From contig NZ_JAUSYV010000001.1 in NCBI RefSeq assembly GCF_030817055.1, positions 458,001 through 522,000 on the forward strand: a stretch of 64,000 nt of DNA, written 5' to 3'. The notes below the pieces were generated by a model. The model was given only the letters and a program-made list of their open reading frames with translations. It searched no databases and had not been told where the DNA came from. The stretch comes from Bacillus sp. V2I10. GTDB lineage: Bacteria; Bacillota; Bacilli; Bacillales; Bacillaceae. How positions within the stretch are numbered: the stretch's first letter is position 1; every line of letters starts with the position of its first letter. Made by a program: the position numbers and the translations under genes. Shown here one piece after another: positions 8,100-16,967 of this stretch.

Positions 8100-9158
8100 G
8101 TGTTCAAGCTGTTTAAACCATTTTTAGCGTTAGGTCTATTACTCTCTGTTTTTTTACTCGGCGGATGCAGTGAACTCGTCATCCTAGATCCGAAAGGGCC
8201 AGTTGCAGCTGCACAAAGTGACCTTATTCTCTTGTCGATAGGTTTTATGCTATTCATTCTTGCTGTTGTTTTTGTTCTGTTTACTCTCATTGTTGTGAAG
8301 TATCGTGAGCGCAAAGACAACATGGAATATGAACCGCCTGAAATGGAAGGAAGCAAATTCCTTGAAATTGTATGGACGGTTATTCCAATCATTATCGTTA
8401 TTGCACTTTCAATTCCTACAGTGCAAACCATCTATGCACTAGAAGAGGCTCCTGAGTCTTCAAAAGACAAGGCACCTTTAGTCATACATGCTACATCTGT
8501 TGATTGGAAATGGATTTTCTCTTATGAAGAAGAGGGGATTGAAACGGTTAACTACTTAAACATTCCTGAAGATCGTGCAGTTGAATTTAAATTATCATCT
8601 GCTGATACGATGACAGCATTCTGGATTCCTCAATTAGGGGGACAGAAATATGCGATGTCAGGAATGCAGACAAAGCTTTTCCTTCAGGCAGATGAGCCTG
8701 GAACATATGCAGGACGCAATGCAAACTTTACAGGTAAAGGCTTTGAAAGACACACATTCAATGTAGAAGCTATGCCTGAAGAAAAATTTGAAGACTGGGT
8801 AGAGAAAACGAAAGACTCTGCTCCTGAATTAACACAGGATCAATATGATCAGTTAATGCTTCCGGGAACAACAGGAAAAATGACGTTCTCTAACACTCAT
8901 CTTGGCTGGGTGGATCACTCCAAAGACTCAGAATATGCAGTAAGAGTCCGCGAGCAATCCGGATATGAATTGCACAAGCATGATGAAGTCGATCATTTAG
9001 AGAAATTAGATCCAAATAAAGAAATGAACATCGATCATTCTATTAAATCAGAAGGTCATTCAGAACATGGAGAAGACCATTCCGTACATGAAACAGATCA
9101 TTCAGAACACGAATCAGAAGAACAGACTGAAGATCATTCAGCACACGATTCTCACTGA
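8100..9158 (+). CDS. qoxA: Cytochrome aa3 quinol oxidase subunit II, His-rich tail
   Basis: Lipoprotein subunit II of the aa3-type menaquinol oxidase. A signal sequence ends in a lipobox (LLGGC, Cys near residue 23), followed by two transmembrane helices and a cupredoxin-like outer domain (VDWKWIFSYEEE ... QLGGQKYAMSGM). It lacks the CuA ligands and the C-terminal CXXCH cytochrome c domain of CtaC, which marks it as a quinol oxidase, and it closely follows remembered B. subtilis QoxA (321 aa). Unlike that protein it carries an extra tail of about 50 residues with some 13 histidines in DHSEH-like repeats. Start: GTG 8100, five bases after AAGGTGA; GTG 8091 is possible. Confidence 0.93.
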   Translation: MFKLFKPFLALGLLLSVFLLGGCSELVILDPKGPVAAAQSDLILLSIGFMLFILAVVFVLFTLIVVKYRERKDNMEYEPPEMEGSKFLEIVWTVIPIIIVIALSIPTVQTIYALEEAPESSKDKAPLVIHATSVDWKWIFSYEEEGIETVNYLNIPEDRAVEFKLSSADTMTAFWIPQLGGQKYAMSGMQTKLFLQADEPGTYAGRNANFTGKGFERHTFNVEAMPEEKFEDWVEKTKDSAPELTQDQYDQLMLPGTTGKMTFSNTHLGWVDHSKDSEYAVRVREQSGYELHKHDEVDHLEKLDPNKEMNIDHSIKSEGHSEHGEDHSVHETDHSEHESEEQTEDHSAHDSH

Positions 9159-9178
9159 GAAGGGAGGAAACACCAACT

Positions 9179-11125
9179 ATGAAATGGGATGAATTTATTG
9201 TAACCGGCGATCCGTTAATTTTAGGAGCACAGATCTCGATTTTATTAACTTCGATTGCCGTTGTTTTCGTACTCACTTATTTTAAAAAGTGGAAATGGCT
9301 CTGGACAGAATGGATTACAACTGTCGACCATAAGAAGCTTGGAATTATGTACATCATTGCTGCAATTCTGATGCTGTTCCGCGGAGGGGTTGATGCGCTG
9401 CTTATGCGTGTTCAGCTTACGCTGCCGGAATCAGAGTTTTTAAATGCACAGCATTATAATGAAATTTTTACAACACACGGAACAATTATGATTATCTTTA
9501 TGGCGATGCCATTCCTGATTGGATTAATGAACGTTGTTGTTCCTCTGCAAATTGGAGCTCGCGATGTGGCATACCCATATCTTAACTCCTTAAGTTTCTG
9601 GACATTCTTTATTGGTGCCATGCTGTTTAACATTTCATTTGTTATTGGCGGATCACCTGATGCAGGCTGGACGAGCTACACGCCTCTCGCTGGAGCAGAA
9701 GCAAGTCCTGGACCTGGACAGAACTATTACCTCCTCGGTCTTCAGATTGCCGGGATCGGTACACTTTTGACAGGTATTAACTTTATGGTCACAATCTTGA
9801 AGATGCGTGCACCGGGTATGACGCTTATGCGCATGCCGATGTTTACTTGGACATCTTTAATCACTTGTTTGATTATCGTGTTCGCTTTCCCAGTATTAAC
9901 GGTTGCACTTGCATTGATGTCGTTTGACCGATTATTCGGAACAGCGTTCTTCACCCTTGAGAATGGCGGTATGCCAATGCTATGGGCAAACTTGTTCTGG
10001 ATTTGGGGACATCCAGAAGTTTACATTGTTATCTTGCCGGCATTCGGTATTTTCTCAGAAATTATTTCGACGTTTGCAAGAAAAACCTTGTTCGGCTACA
10101 AAGCGATGGTTATCTCCATCGTAGCGATCTCTGGCTTGAGCTTTGTCGTTTGGGTCCATCACTTCTTTACAATGGGTTCAGGAGCGCTTGTTAACTCATT
10201 CTTCTCGATTACGACAATGGCGATTGCCATACCAACAGGTGTTAAAATCTTTAACTGGCTCTTCACGCTTTATAAAGGAAGAATCAGATTTACTGTACCA
10301 ATGCTTTGGTCACTTGCGTTTATTCCAAACTTCGTAATCGGCGGGGTAACAGGGGTTATGCTTGCGATGGCTGCAGCAGATTATCAGTATCATAATACGT
10401 ACTTCCTAATTGCACATTTCCATTACGTATTAATTGCTGGTACTGTATTTGCATGTTTTGCCGGATTAATTTTCTGGTATCCAAAAATGTTTGGTCATAA
10501 ATTGAATGAAAGAATCGGTAAAGTAAGCTTCTGGCTCTTTACAATCGGTTTTAATATTTGCTTCTTCCCGATGTATTTCTTAGGTTTAGCAGGTATGCCT
10601 CGCCGTATCTCAACGTACGGTGCAGCAGACGGCTGGACTGGACTGAATGTTGTTGCATCTATTGGTGCAGCAGGAATGGCATTAGGATTCGTTGTTCTTG
10701 TTTATAACATCTACTACAGCTTCCGTTACTCACCACGTGAGCAAACAGGAGATGCATGGGATGGACGTACGCTTGAATGGGCTACAACAACAATGATTCC
10801 GCCTCACTATAACTTTGCGGTTACACCTGAGGTTAAGGGTCTTGATGCATTCTGGCATATGAAAATGGAAGAAAAAGAAACGGGCAAGAAAAAAGAAGTA
10901 GAATACAAACCGATTCACATGCCTAACTACTCAGGCAGACCGTTTATCATGTCTGTGTTCTTCGGAATCAGCGGTTTCGCACTAGTTTTCCACTGGTGGA
11001 TTCCGGCAATTGCAGGTTTAATTGGAATTTTCGCTTGCATGATTCTTCGCTCGTTTGAACAGGATCATGGTTTCTATGTAAGTGTTGACGAAATAAAAGA
11101 AACAGAACAAAAAATATCTGTGTAA
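9179..11125 (+). CDS. qoxB: Cytochrome aa3 quinol oxidase subunit I
   Basis: Catalytic heme-copper subunit that reduces O2 to water at the heme a3-CuB centre and pumps protons. The 648-residue polytopic protein contains the invariant WGHPEVYIVILPAFG motif (the CuB histidine and cross-linked tyrosine, near residue 280), the VWVHHFFT pair of CuB histidines, and HFHYVLIAG with the heme histidines near 415. Its length and sequence match B. subtilis QoxB (649). It is the second gene of qoxABCD, 20 bases after qoxA, with a GGGAGGAAAC ribosome binding site. Confidence 0.96.
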   Translation: MKWDEFIVTGDPLILGAQISILLTSIAVVFVLTYFKKWKWLWTEWITTVDHKKLGIMYIIAAILMLFRGGVDALLMRVQLTLPESEFLNAQHYNEIFTTHGTIMIIFMAMPFLIGLMNVVVPLQIGARDVAYPYLNSLSFWTFFIGAMLFNISFVIGGSPDAGWTSYTPLAGAEASPGPGQNYYLLGLQIAGIGTLLTGINFMVTILKMRAPGMTLMRMPMFTWTSLITCLIIVFAFPVLTVALALMSFDRLFGTAFFTLENGGMPMLWANLFWIWGHPEVYIVILPAFGIFSEIISTFARKTLFGYKAMVISIVAISGLSFVVWVHHFFTMGSGALVNSFFSITTMAIAIPTGVKIFNWLFTLYKGRIRFTVPMLWSLAFIPNFVIGGVTGVMLAMAAADYQYHNTYFLIAHFHYVLIAGTVFACFAGLIFWYPKMFGHKLNERIGKVSFWLFTIGFNICFFPMYFLGLAGMPRRISTYGAADGWTGLNVVASIGAAGMALGFVVLVYNIYYSFRYSPREQTGDAWDGRTLEWATTTMIPPHYNFAVTPEVKGLDAFWHMKMEEKETGKKKEVEYKPIHMPNYSGRPFIMSVFFGISGFALVFHWWIPAIAGLIGIFACMILRSFEQDHGFYVSVDEIKETEQKISV

Positions 11126-11139
11126 AGGAGGCGTGAATT

Positions 11140-11781
11140 ATGGAACATGCACATCATCATGAAGAACATGATCCAAATTTGCCACTTGAATATCAATCGG
11201 AAATTGGCCGATTGAATATTCTGGGCTTCTGGATCTTCTTAGGTGCTGAAATTGCGCTGTTTGCAACGCTCTTTGCCACCTACTTTGTATTAGCGCCGAT
11301 GACAGCAGACGGACCTCTGCCAACTGATCTTTTCAAGATCGAAGGCGTACTGATTATGACGTTCCTGCTGTTAACAAGCAGTTTCACATGTGGTCTTGCT
11401 ATTCACGAATTGCGTCGTCATAATCAAAAAGGCGTTATTATGTGGACCATTATCACATTGGCATTAGGTTTAGGCTTTGTCGGGTATGAAATTTATGAGT
11501 TTGTAGAATATGTTCACCATGGTGCTACATTGCAGGCTAGCGCAATGTGGTCTGGATTCTTCGTTTTGGCAGGAACCCATGGACTTCACGTCACTATCGG
11601 GATATTCTGGATTAGCTTTATCTTAATGCAAGTAAAGAAACGCGGGTTAACACCTCAAACATCTGCGAAGCTGTTTATCTCAAGTCTTTACTGGCATTTC
11701 CTAGACGTTGTCTGGATTTTCATCTTTACTGGAGTGTACTTGCTCCTTATGATGGGAGGATTAAGTCCACATGGCCACTAA
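11140..11781 (+). CDS. qoxC: Cytochrome aa3 quinol oxidase subunit III
   Basis: Subunit III of the terminal oxidase, with five predicted transmembrane helices (for example LGFWIFLGAEIALFATLFATY) and the conserved AGTHGLHVTIG segment. The N-terminus is His-rich (MEHAHHHEEHD), echoing the QoxA tail. 213 residues, against 204 in B. subtilis. It has an AAAGGAGGCG ribosome binding site 15 bases after qoxB and overlaps qoxD by 11 bases, implying translational coupling. Confidence 0.95.
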   Translation: MEHAHHHEEHDPNLPLEYQSEIGRLNILGFWIFLGAEIALFATLFATYFVLAPMTADGPLPTDLFKIEGVLIMTFLLLTSSFTCGLAIHELRRHNQKGVIMWTIITLALGLGFVGYEIYEFVEYVHHGATLQASAMWSGFFVLAGTHGLHVTIGIFWISFILMQVKKRGLTPQTSAKLFISSLYWHFLDVVWIFIFTGVYLLLMMGGLSPHGH

Positions 11782-12082
11782 TCAGCAAAAAACAGCAGAG
11801 GGTCACAACCACTTTCCTTGGAGTCACGTAATTGGTTTTATCTCCTCGATCGTATTGACACTTGTAGCTTTATGGCTTGGATTATATACTGATTATGCAT
11901 TATCAGTAAAAATCGCTGTTGTTTTCACACTTGCATTCCTTCAGGCTGGCATCCAGCTATTTATGTTCATGCATATGACGGAATCAGAAAGCGGAAACGT
12001 TCAGGTAGTCAACACAGCTTTCGCGATCTTTGTTGCAGTAGTAACAGTTCTTGGATCTGTATGGGTTATGAACGACCATTAA
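11771..12082 (+). CDS. qoxD: Cytochrome aa3 quinol oxidase subunit IV
   Basis: Small subunit IV of the quinol oxidase: 103 residues with three transmembrane helices and the family motif MFMHMT near residue 65. It overlaps qoxC, so it depends on coupled translation. It is the last gene of the operon, with a strong bidirectional terminator following. Confidence 0.94.
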   Translation: MATNQQKTAEGHNHFPWSHVIGFISSIVLTLVALWLGLYTDYALSVKIAVVFTLAFLQAGIQLFMFMHMTESESGNVQVVNTAFAIFVAVVTVLGSVWVMNDH

Positions 12083-12091
12083 AATATAAAT

Positions 12092-12128
12092 CAAAAACAC
12101 CCTGACCAATTTCGGTCAGGGTGTTTTT
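12092..12128 (+). terminator. Bidirectional terminator, qoxD / ywcE
   Basis: ACACCCTGACC / GGTCAGGGTGT 11-bp stem with A- and T-runs on both sides, serving the convergent qox operon and ywcE. Confidence 0.9.
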
Positions 12129-12138
12129 GCATGATTGT

Positions 12139-12426
12139 TTATTTAATGAGATCGAGATTGTTTTTAGGGTCGTCTGTTTTGCGTTTGATAATTGGTTTTG
12201 CATAAATGAGATAGGCTGCAACATGTGCAAAAACTAGATTAATAAAGAATAGAGAACCTCCAAATACGTGCATGGCCATATTCAGATCCATTGTTGCATA
12301 CATGCCGAAGTACACCCAAAGCAATAAAATAAACGGTATATGAAGGAGTGCCAGATTTTTACGCTGATCCCACAAGAATAGCGGAGTGGCACTTACAATA
12401 AGTAAATATACGAAAAATACATCCAT
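12139..12426 (-). CDS. ywcE: YwcE-like holin-type spore protein
   Basis: A 95-residue membrane protein with three hydrophobic helices and a basic tail (KPIIKRKTDD). It resembles B. subtilis YwcE, a holin-like membrane protein needed for spore morphogenesis and germination. Placement convergent to qoxD is the same as in B. subtilis. I take the ATG at 12426 because AAGGGAG lies nine bases before it; the TTG three codons upstream touches that site. Function is by homology and synteny. Confidence 0.8.
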   Translation of the reverse strand: MDVFFVYLLIVSATPLFLWDQRKNLALLHIPFILLLWVYFGMYATMDLNMAMHVFGGSLFFINLVFAHVAAYLIYAKPIIKRKTDDPKNNLDLIK

Positions 12427-12454
12427 TTTTAACAACTCCCTTTTACATAGTTCT

Positions 12455-12468
12455 TGTCAACGCTTACA
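12455..12468 (-). promoter_or_regulatory. cre-like site upstream of ywcE
   Basis: TGTCAACGCTTACA agrees with the CcpA cre consensus TGWAANCGNTNWCA at 11 of 12 defined positions. It lies 29-42 bases upstream of ywcE. The remaining 270 bases up to the ATP-grasp gene are AT-rich with nothing else I can support apart from a weak TTGACA at about 12676 before that gene. Confidence 0.4.
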
Positions 12469-12744
12469 TTATTTTAATTGTGACAAACTGATAAACACTT
12501 TGTGAACGTTTTGTTACAATTAGTATATCATACCAGTATTAAAATTCCAGTACTTCTAACTATTTCTTGTAAATAAATTTTGAAAATACTGAAAATAACA
12601 CTTTTTTTAATTACGTCTTAATGTCATCGGAAAAATTCAGGCAAAATCCAACTTTACTCAAGGCGGCAGTTAATTGACAGATAATTGATAGATATAGTAG
12701 GATTACACTAATTTATAACGAATAAATGGGTGGGGGATATCAAA

Positions 12745-13692
12745 TTGAGTAAAGTTTACATCATTCATGAAAACAAAGAGTGGACGGTTCACCTGACAAA
12801 AAGGCTGGACGAGCTTGAGGTGCCCTATGAAGAATGGCATTTGGATCAGGGCATGATTAACTTATCTGAAGCACCTCCGGAAGGGATTTTTTATAACCGG
12901 ATGAGTGCATCTTCTCACACCAGGGGTCACCGATTTGCTCCAGAACTTACGGCATCAGTATTGTCCTGGCTTGAAAGACATAACCGCAGAGTATTTAACG
13001 GCAGCCGCGCGATTCAATTAGAAGTAAGCAAGGTTGCTCAATATATGACATTAAATGAACACGGGATCGAAACGCCAAAAACGATCGCCGCTGTTGGTAA
13101 AGAAGCAATTATAAACGCAGCCAAAGAATTTGAGGGACAGCCGTTTATTACAAAGCATAACCGGGCTGGGAAAGGTCTTGGAGTTCAGCTGTTCCATTCA
13201 GTGGAGGCCTTGAAGCAATATGCTGCAGGTCCCAATTTTGAAGAGCCTGTGGATGGCATTACGTTAATTCAGCAATACATTCAAGCTCCAGAGCCATATA
13301 TCACCCGCTGTGAGTTTGTAAACGGCAAGTTCCTTTATGCTGTGCGTGTGGATACTTCAGAAGGCTTTGAGCTCTGCCCTGCTGATGCATGCCAAATTGG
13401 AGACTTGTTCTGCCCTGTTGGTGAAGAAGTGCCGGAAAAACCGAAATTTCAAATTGTAGAAGGTTTTAATGATCCGATCATCTCTAAATATGAAAGCATG
13501 CTGGAAGCAAACAATATTAAGGTAGCTGGAATCGAATTCATCCGCGATGAGAACGGAACCATTTATACGTACGATATAAATACAAATACAAACTATAATG
13601 GTGATGCAGAGGCAGCAGCAGGGAAGTACGGCATGCTTGAGATTGCCAAGCTGCTTAAGGCTGAATTGGAAAAGACAGCAGTGACGGCTTAA
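12745..13692 (+). CDS. ATP-grasp ligase (RimK-like)
   Basis: Probable ATP-dependent carboxylate-amine ligase of the ATP-grasp superfamily, related to RimK-type alpha-L-glutamate ligases. Visible signs are the nucleotide-binding FITKHNRAGKGLGVQLF segment (about residues 135-152) and the metal-binding C-terminal YTYDINTNTNYNGDAE. The TTG at 12745 follows a G-rich GGTGGGGGA site by eight bases; the GTG within that site is unlikely. It is monocistronic, with a terminator after it. The substrate cannot be read from sequence. Confidence 0.7.
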   Translation: MSKVYIIHENKEWTVHLTKRLDELEVPYEEWHLDQGMINLSEAPPEGIFYNRMSASSHTRGHRFAPELTASVLSWLERHNRRVFNGSRAIQLEVSKVAQYMTLNEHGIETPKTIAAVGKEAIINAAKEFEGQPFITKHNRAGKGLGVQLFHSVEALKQYAAGPNFEEPVDGITLIQQYIQAPEPYITRCEFVNGKFLYAVRVDTSEGFELCPADACQIGDLFCPVGEEVPEKPKFQIVEGFNDPIISKYESMLEANNIKVAGIEFIRDENGTIYTYDINTNTNYNGDAEAAAGKYGMLEIAKLLKAELEKTAVTA

Positions 13693-13753
13693 GATCTAAG
13701 AATGCTGAATCATCTATAAAATGATAAAAAACTGCAAAAAAAAATAGGAAATC

Positions 13754-13791
13754 AAAAAACGCACGGACTGAAAAAGGTCCATGCGTTTTTT
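13754..13791 (+). terminator. Bidirectional terminator, ATP-grasp / yjiH
   Basis: AAACGCACGGAC / GTCCATGCGTTT stem with one mismatch and flanking A- and T-runs between two convergent genes. Confidence 0.8.
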
Positions 13792-13797
13792 GAAATT

Positions 13798-15139
13798 TTA
13801 AAACAACATATGTGCAATTCCGACAATAACTGGAAGTGTAATGACTGTTCGAAGAAGGAAAATAATCACTAAATCTTTAAATGAAACCGGGATTTTCGAA
13901 CCTAACAGCAGCCCGCCGACTTCAGACATATAAATAAGCTGGGTAACAGAGACGCAAGCTATTATAAATCTGGTCATTTCACTCGTAATTTCACTCGCTA
14001 ATACAGTAGGCAGAAACATATCTGCAAATCCAACAACAAGTGTTTTGGATGCCTCTTTTGCTTCTGGTATTTGCATCAATTCAAGCAGGGGAATGAACGG
14101 CATCCCAAGCCAATCAAATACCGGTGTGAACTCCGCTGCCATTAATGCAAGAGTTCCAAGTGCCATGACAATCGGGGCAACACCCATCCACATATCAAGG
14201 ACATTCTTTGTTCCATCTTGAATGAAAGAAATGACACTCTTATTTTTATCTGCCTGAACAAGTGCCTGTTTATAGCCCCAGCTAAATGGAGTAAATCCTT
14301 TAGGCACAGCTTCTGTGATCTTTTCATCCTGACCTTGATAGTAATTATCAGGTTTAGTGGACAGTGGAGGAATTCTAGGCAGAACTAAAGCTGCAATAAT
14401 TCCTGCAAACGTAACAGTTAAATAAAATGGAACAAACATGTGTCCAAGGTTTACCTGAGAGATGACAACTAAACTGAAGGTAATCGAAACGACAGAGAAA
14501 CTTTGTGCCAATAATGGCAGCTTCACGTTTCGTATAAAAGCCTTCTTCGTACTGCTTACTTGTCAGCAATACGCCAATTGTTCCATCGCCAAGCCAGGAT
14601 GCGACGCAATCAACAGAGGATCTGCCCGGCAATTTAAATACAGGTCTCATAAACTTGGCAAGCAATGAACCAAAAAGCTCAAGCAAACCGAAATTCAGCA
14701 ATAGAGGCAGCAATAATCCTGCAAAAAAGAATACTGAAAATAAAATCGGAAGAAGATCATTTAAGAGAAGTCCACCGGTATTTTCAGACCAAATCCATTC
14801 AGGTCCGATTTTAAATAAAGTCAGAACGGCAAAGACAGCTCCAATCAATCGGGCGAAGACCCATATTACAGGAACATCGAACAAAGCTGTAAAGAAGGGG
14901 CTTCTTTTAACAAAACCAGGTTTAGCTGTCTTTGCAATAAGAGTACCTATTAAAGTTAATATAATGATGACTGTCATAATGGCAGGCAAAAATTCACCAA
15001 GTGCCTTCTGAAGAATCCCAGAAAGGATGGCAATTGGAATGGTAACCTCATCATTATATTTAAGTGGAACCATAAATAATAGAATTCCAAGCATAGAAGG
15101 GATGATAAATTTCACTGTGCTTTTAGTCTGTGATGTCAA
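13798..15139 (-). pseudogene. YjiH-type nucleoside-recognition membrane protein, frameshifted
   Basis: A polytopic inner-membrane protein of the YjiH/nucleoside-recognition (Gate domain) family, split into two reading frames. The N-terminal part (15139 down to about 14500) ends in KREAAIIGTKFL. The C-terminal part continues in another frame as FSVVSITFSLVV. Removing one base from the AAA at 14498-14500 (TTT on the coding strand) restores one ORF of about 445 residues reading GTKFSVVSITF. No other defect is seen, so this is either a recent mutation or a sequencing error. B. subtilis counterpart and transported substrate are unknown to me. Confidence 0.75.
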
Positions 15140-15343
15140 TAGGTGTGCTCCTTACTCTAGTACATATTTATGTAACGTGTGTTATTTTAATACAACTTGG
15201 CGGAAACGCCAATGCTTTTAAGCAAATTTCCTGTATTTTCACGTATACAATACCCTGTACAAAACTTACTTAATCTTATTAACTGCAAAATGATCAGAAC
15301 TTAGGTAAGATAGTTAAAACAAATAATAAAGGAGACCCGAATA

Positions 15344-16093
15344 ATGAACCAAGTAATTGACACGATTTTATCCCATCGCTCAATTCGAAAATTTGAAGAA
15401 AAACCGCTCAGCAATGAACAAATCAAAACAATCATTGAATGTGCCCAGGCAGCTTCGACTTCTAGTTTTATTCAAGCGTATTCCATAATTGGCGTGAAAA
15501 ATCCAGCAGCTAAACAGAGATTTGCAGAGCTTGCAGGCAATCAGTCTTATGTCGCCCGGAACGGACATTTCTTTATTTTTTGCGCAGATCTGCATCGCCA
15601 CGAAGTATTGGCTGAGATGGAAGGCGTGAACTTAGATGAAACGCTCGAGAGCACAGAGAAATTCATGGTGGCTGCAATAGATGCTTCGCTTGCAGCACAA
15701 AATGCAGTCATTGCAGCTGAATCGATGGGACTTGGCGCCGTTTATATCGGAGGATTGCGAAACAGCTTAAACGAGGTCTCAGAACTGCTTAAAACACCAG
15801 ACAGAGTCGTGCCTCTATTTGGACTTGCTGTTGGCTATCCGGCCCAAAATCCGGATAAAAAGCCAAGAATTCAGCCGGAACATATATACCATGAAGAAGC
15901 TTACGAATCCGACGGCGGAAAATATATCCGGCAATTAGAAGACTATAATCGCGTCATCTCCTCCTATTACCATGAGCGGACTGAAGGAAAGAGAACGGAT
16001 ACTTGGACAAGTCAAATGGCAGCCATGCTTTCTAGGCCGACGAGAATGTATATGAAAGAGTTTGTTGAATCAAAAGGGTTTAATAAAAGATAA
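15344..16093 (+). CDS. nfrA: NADPH-dependent FMN nitroreductase / oxidoreductase
   Basis: Homodimeric FMN flavoprotein that reduces quinones, nitro compounds or FMN using NADPH. The RSIRKF motif at residues 12-17, AASTSS near 36-41, AGNQSYV near 65, ESMGLGAVYIGG near 126 and the C-terminal SKGFNKR match B. subtilis NfrA (YwcG) at the same length of 249 residues. The ribosome binding site is AAGGAGAC. Its neighbourhood (qox, ywcE, nfrA) parallels B. subtilis. In B. subtilis one of the parS sites is, as I recall, associated with nfrA, and a parS candidate lies 765 bases downstream here. Confidence 0.92.
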   Translation: MNQVIDTILSHRSIRKFEEKPLSNEQIKTIIECAQAASTSSFIQAYSIIGVKNPAAKQRFAELAGNQSYVARNGHFFIFCADLHRHEVLAEMEGVNLDETLESTEKFMVAAIDASLAAQNAVIAAESMGLGAVYIGGLRNSLNEVSELLKTPDRVVPLFGLAVGYPAQNPDKKPRIQPEHIYHEEAYESDGGKYIRQLEDYNRVISSYYHERTEGKRTDTWTSQMAAMLSRPTRMYMKEFVESKGFNKR

Positions 16094-16152
16094 GCCGGGA
16101 AAACTTACTTCGTATGAATAAATTTGATTTTACTCATGAAGGAGCGGTAAGA

Positions 16153-16815
16153 ATGGCAGAAAAAATTTTAGTCGTTGTGACCACTGCAGAAAAAATTACA
16201 GATGAACATAAAACAGGCCTTTGGCTGTCAGAATTTGCTGAACCGTATGAGGAATTTACAGGGCATGGTTATGAGGTTACCGTAGCAAGTCCTAAAGGAG
16301 GAGACGTTCCTCTTGATCCCAGCAGCTTAGAAGGCGTGGAACAGGATATATGGTCAGAGCCCATCAGCAGGCTGAAAGATACTCAGATGCTGGATGACAT
16401 TCAAGCAGATGAGTATGCAGCTATATTCCTTCCTGGCGGTCATGGAGCCATGTTTGATTTCCCTTCTAATAAAAAACTGCAGGAGCTGCTCGTTCATTTC
16501 GCAGAATCTGATAAAGTCATTGGCGCTGTCTGCCACGGTCCTGCTGGTTTCGTTGGCCCTGTCCTTTCAAATGGAAAACCGTTAGTGGATGGCAAACGAT
16601 TAACTGGATTTACGAATGAAGAAGAAGCGGACACCAAATTGGATCAATACATGCCTTTTCTTTTAGAAACAAAGCTTACAGAGCTTGGTGCAGAATTTAT
16701 GACCACTCCAAAATTTACTGAGCATGTAGAAGTTGACGGTAAGCTGGTTACTGGTCAAAATCCGCAATCAAGTACAAATACGGCAAAAGAATTTGTCAGA
16801 GTTTTATCAAAATAA
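16153..16815 (+). CDS. DJ-1/PfpI family protein (Hsp31/glyoxalase III-like)
   Basis: Class I glutamine amidotransferase-like fold; members act as glutathione-independent glyoxalases, deglycases or chaperones. The nucleophile elbow AVCHGPAG places the catalytic Cys near residue 126, with FLPGGHGAMFD near 91-101 and a conserved acidic residue early on. The ATG at 16153 has AAGGAGCGG five bases upstream; the ORF extends 13 codons further but without support. 220 residues, full length for the group. It lies 60 bases after nfrA and could be cotranscribed, forming a small oxidative/electrophile-stress pair. The specific activity is unproven. Confidence 0.8.
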   Translation: MAEKILVVVTTAEKITDEHKTGLWLSEFAEPYEEFTGHGYEVTVASPKGGDVPLDPSSLEGVEQDIWSEPISRLKDTQMLDDIQADEYAAIFLPGGHGAMFDFPSNKKLQELLVHFAESDKVIGAVCHGPAGFVGPVLSNGKPLVDGKRLTGFTNEEEADTKLDQYMPFLLETKLTELGAEFMTTPKFTEHVEVDGKLVTGQNPQSSTNTAKEFVRVLSK

Positions 16816-16822
16816 ACTGCTG

Positions 16823-16849
16823 AAAAAGACCTTATATGGTCTTTTTTTG
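16823..16849 (+). terminator. Terminator after the DJ-1/PfpI gene
   Basis: AAAAAGACC / GGTCTTTTT stem with a short loop and a long T-run. Confidence 0.85.
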
Positions 16850-16857
16850 TTGGTTTT

Positions 16858-16873
16858 TGTTTCACGTGGAACG
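16858..16873. promoter_or_regulatory. parS: parS centromere site (ParB/Spo0J binding)
   Basis: TGTTTCACGTGGAACG matches the 16-bp parS consensus TGTTNCACGTGNAACA at every defined position except the last base. It is the only strong match I found in the window. It lies in the short gap between a terminator and the ywrC gene, near nfrA. Further GTTTCA and GAAAC half-words follow at 16874-16900. Confidence 0.8.
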
Positions 16874-16967
16874 TTTCACTTGAGAAACATTTAATGAAAC
16901 ACCTTTTTTAAAAAAGCTGCTGTGAGTATAATGAAATTATTATTTGGAGGGTTCGACATGGCTTCTA

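Noticed and set aside
8100..9158. Subunit II as caa3 cytochrome c oxidase CtaC
   Set aside because: No CuA ligands and no CXXCH heme motif; the whole operon matches QoxABCD.
12476..12530. Rex-like TTGTGA/TTACAA words upstream of ywcE
   Set aside because: The halves do not form a proper TTGTGA-N6-TCACAA dyad; likely AT-rich coincidence.
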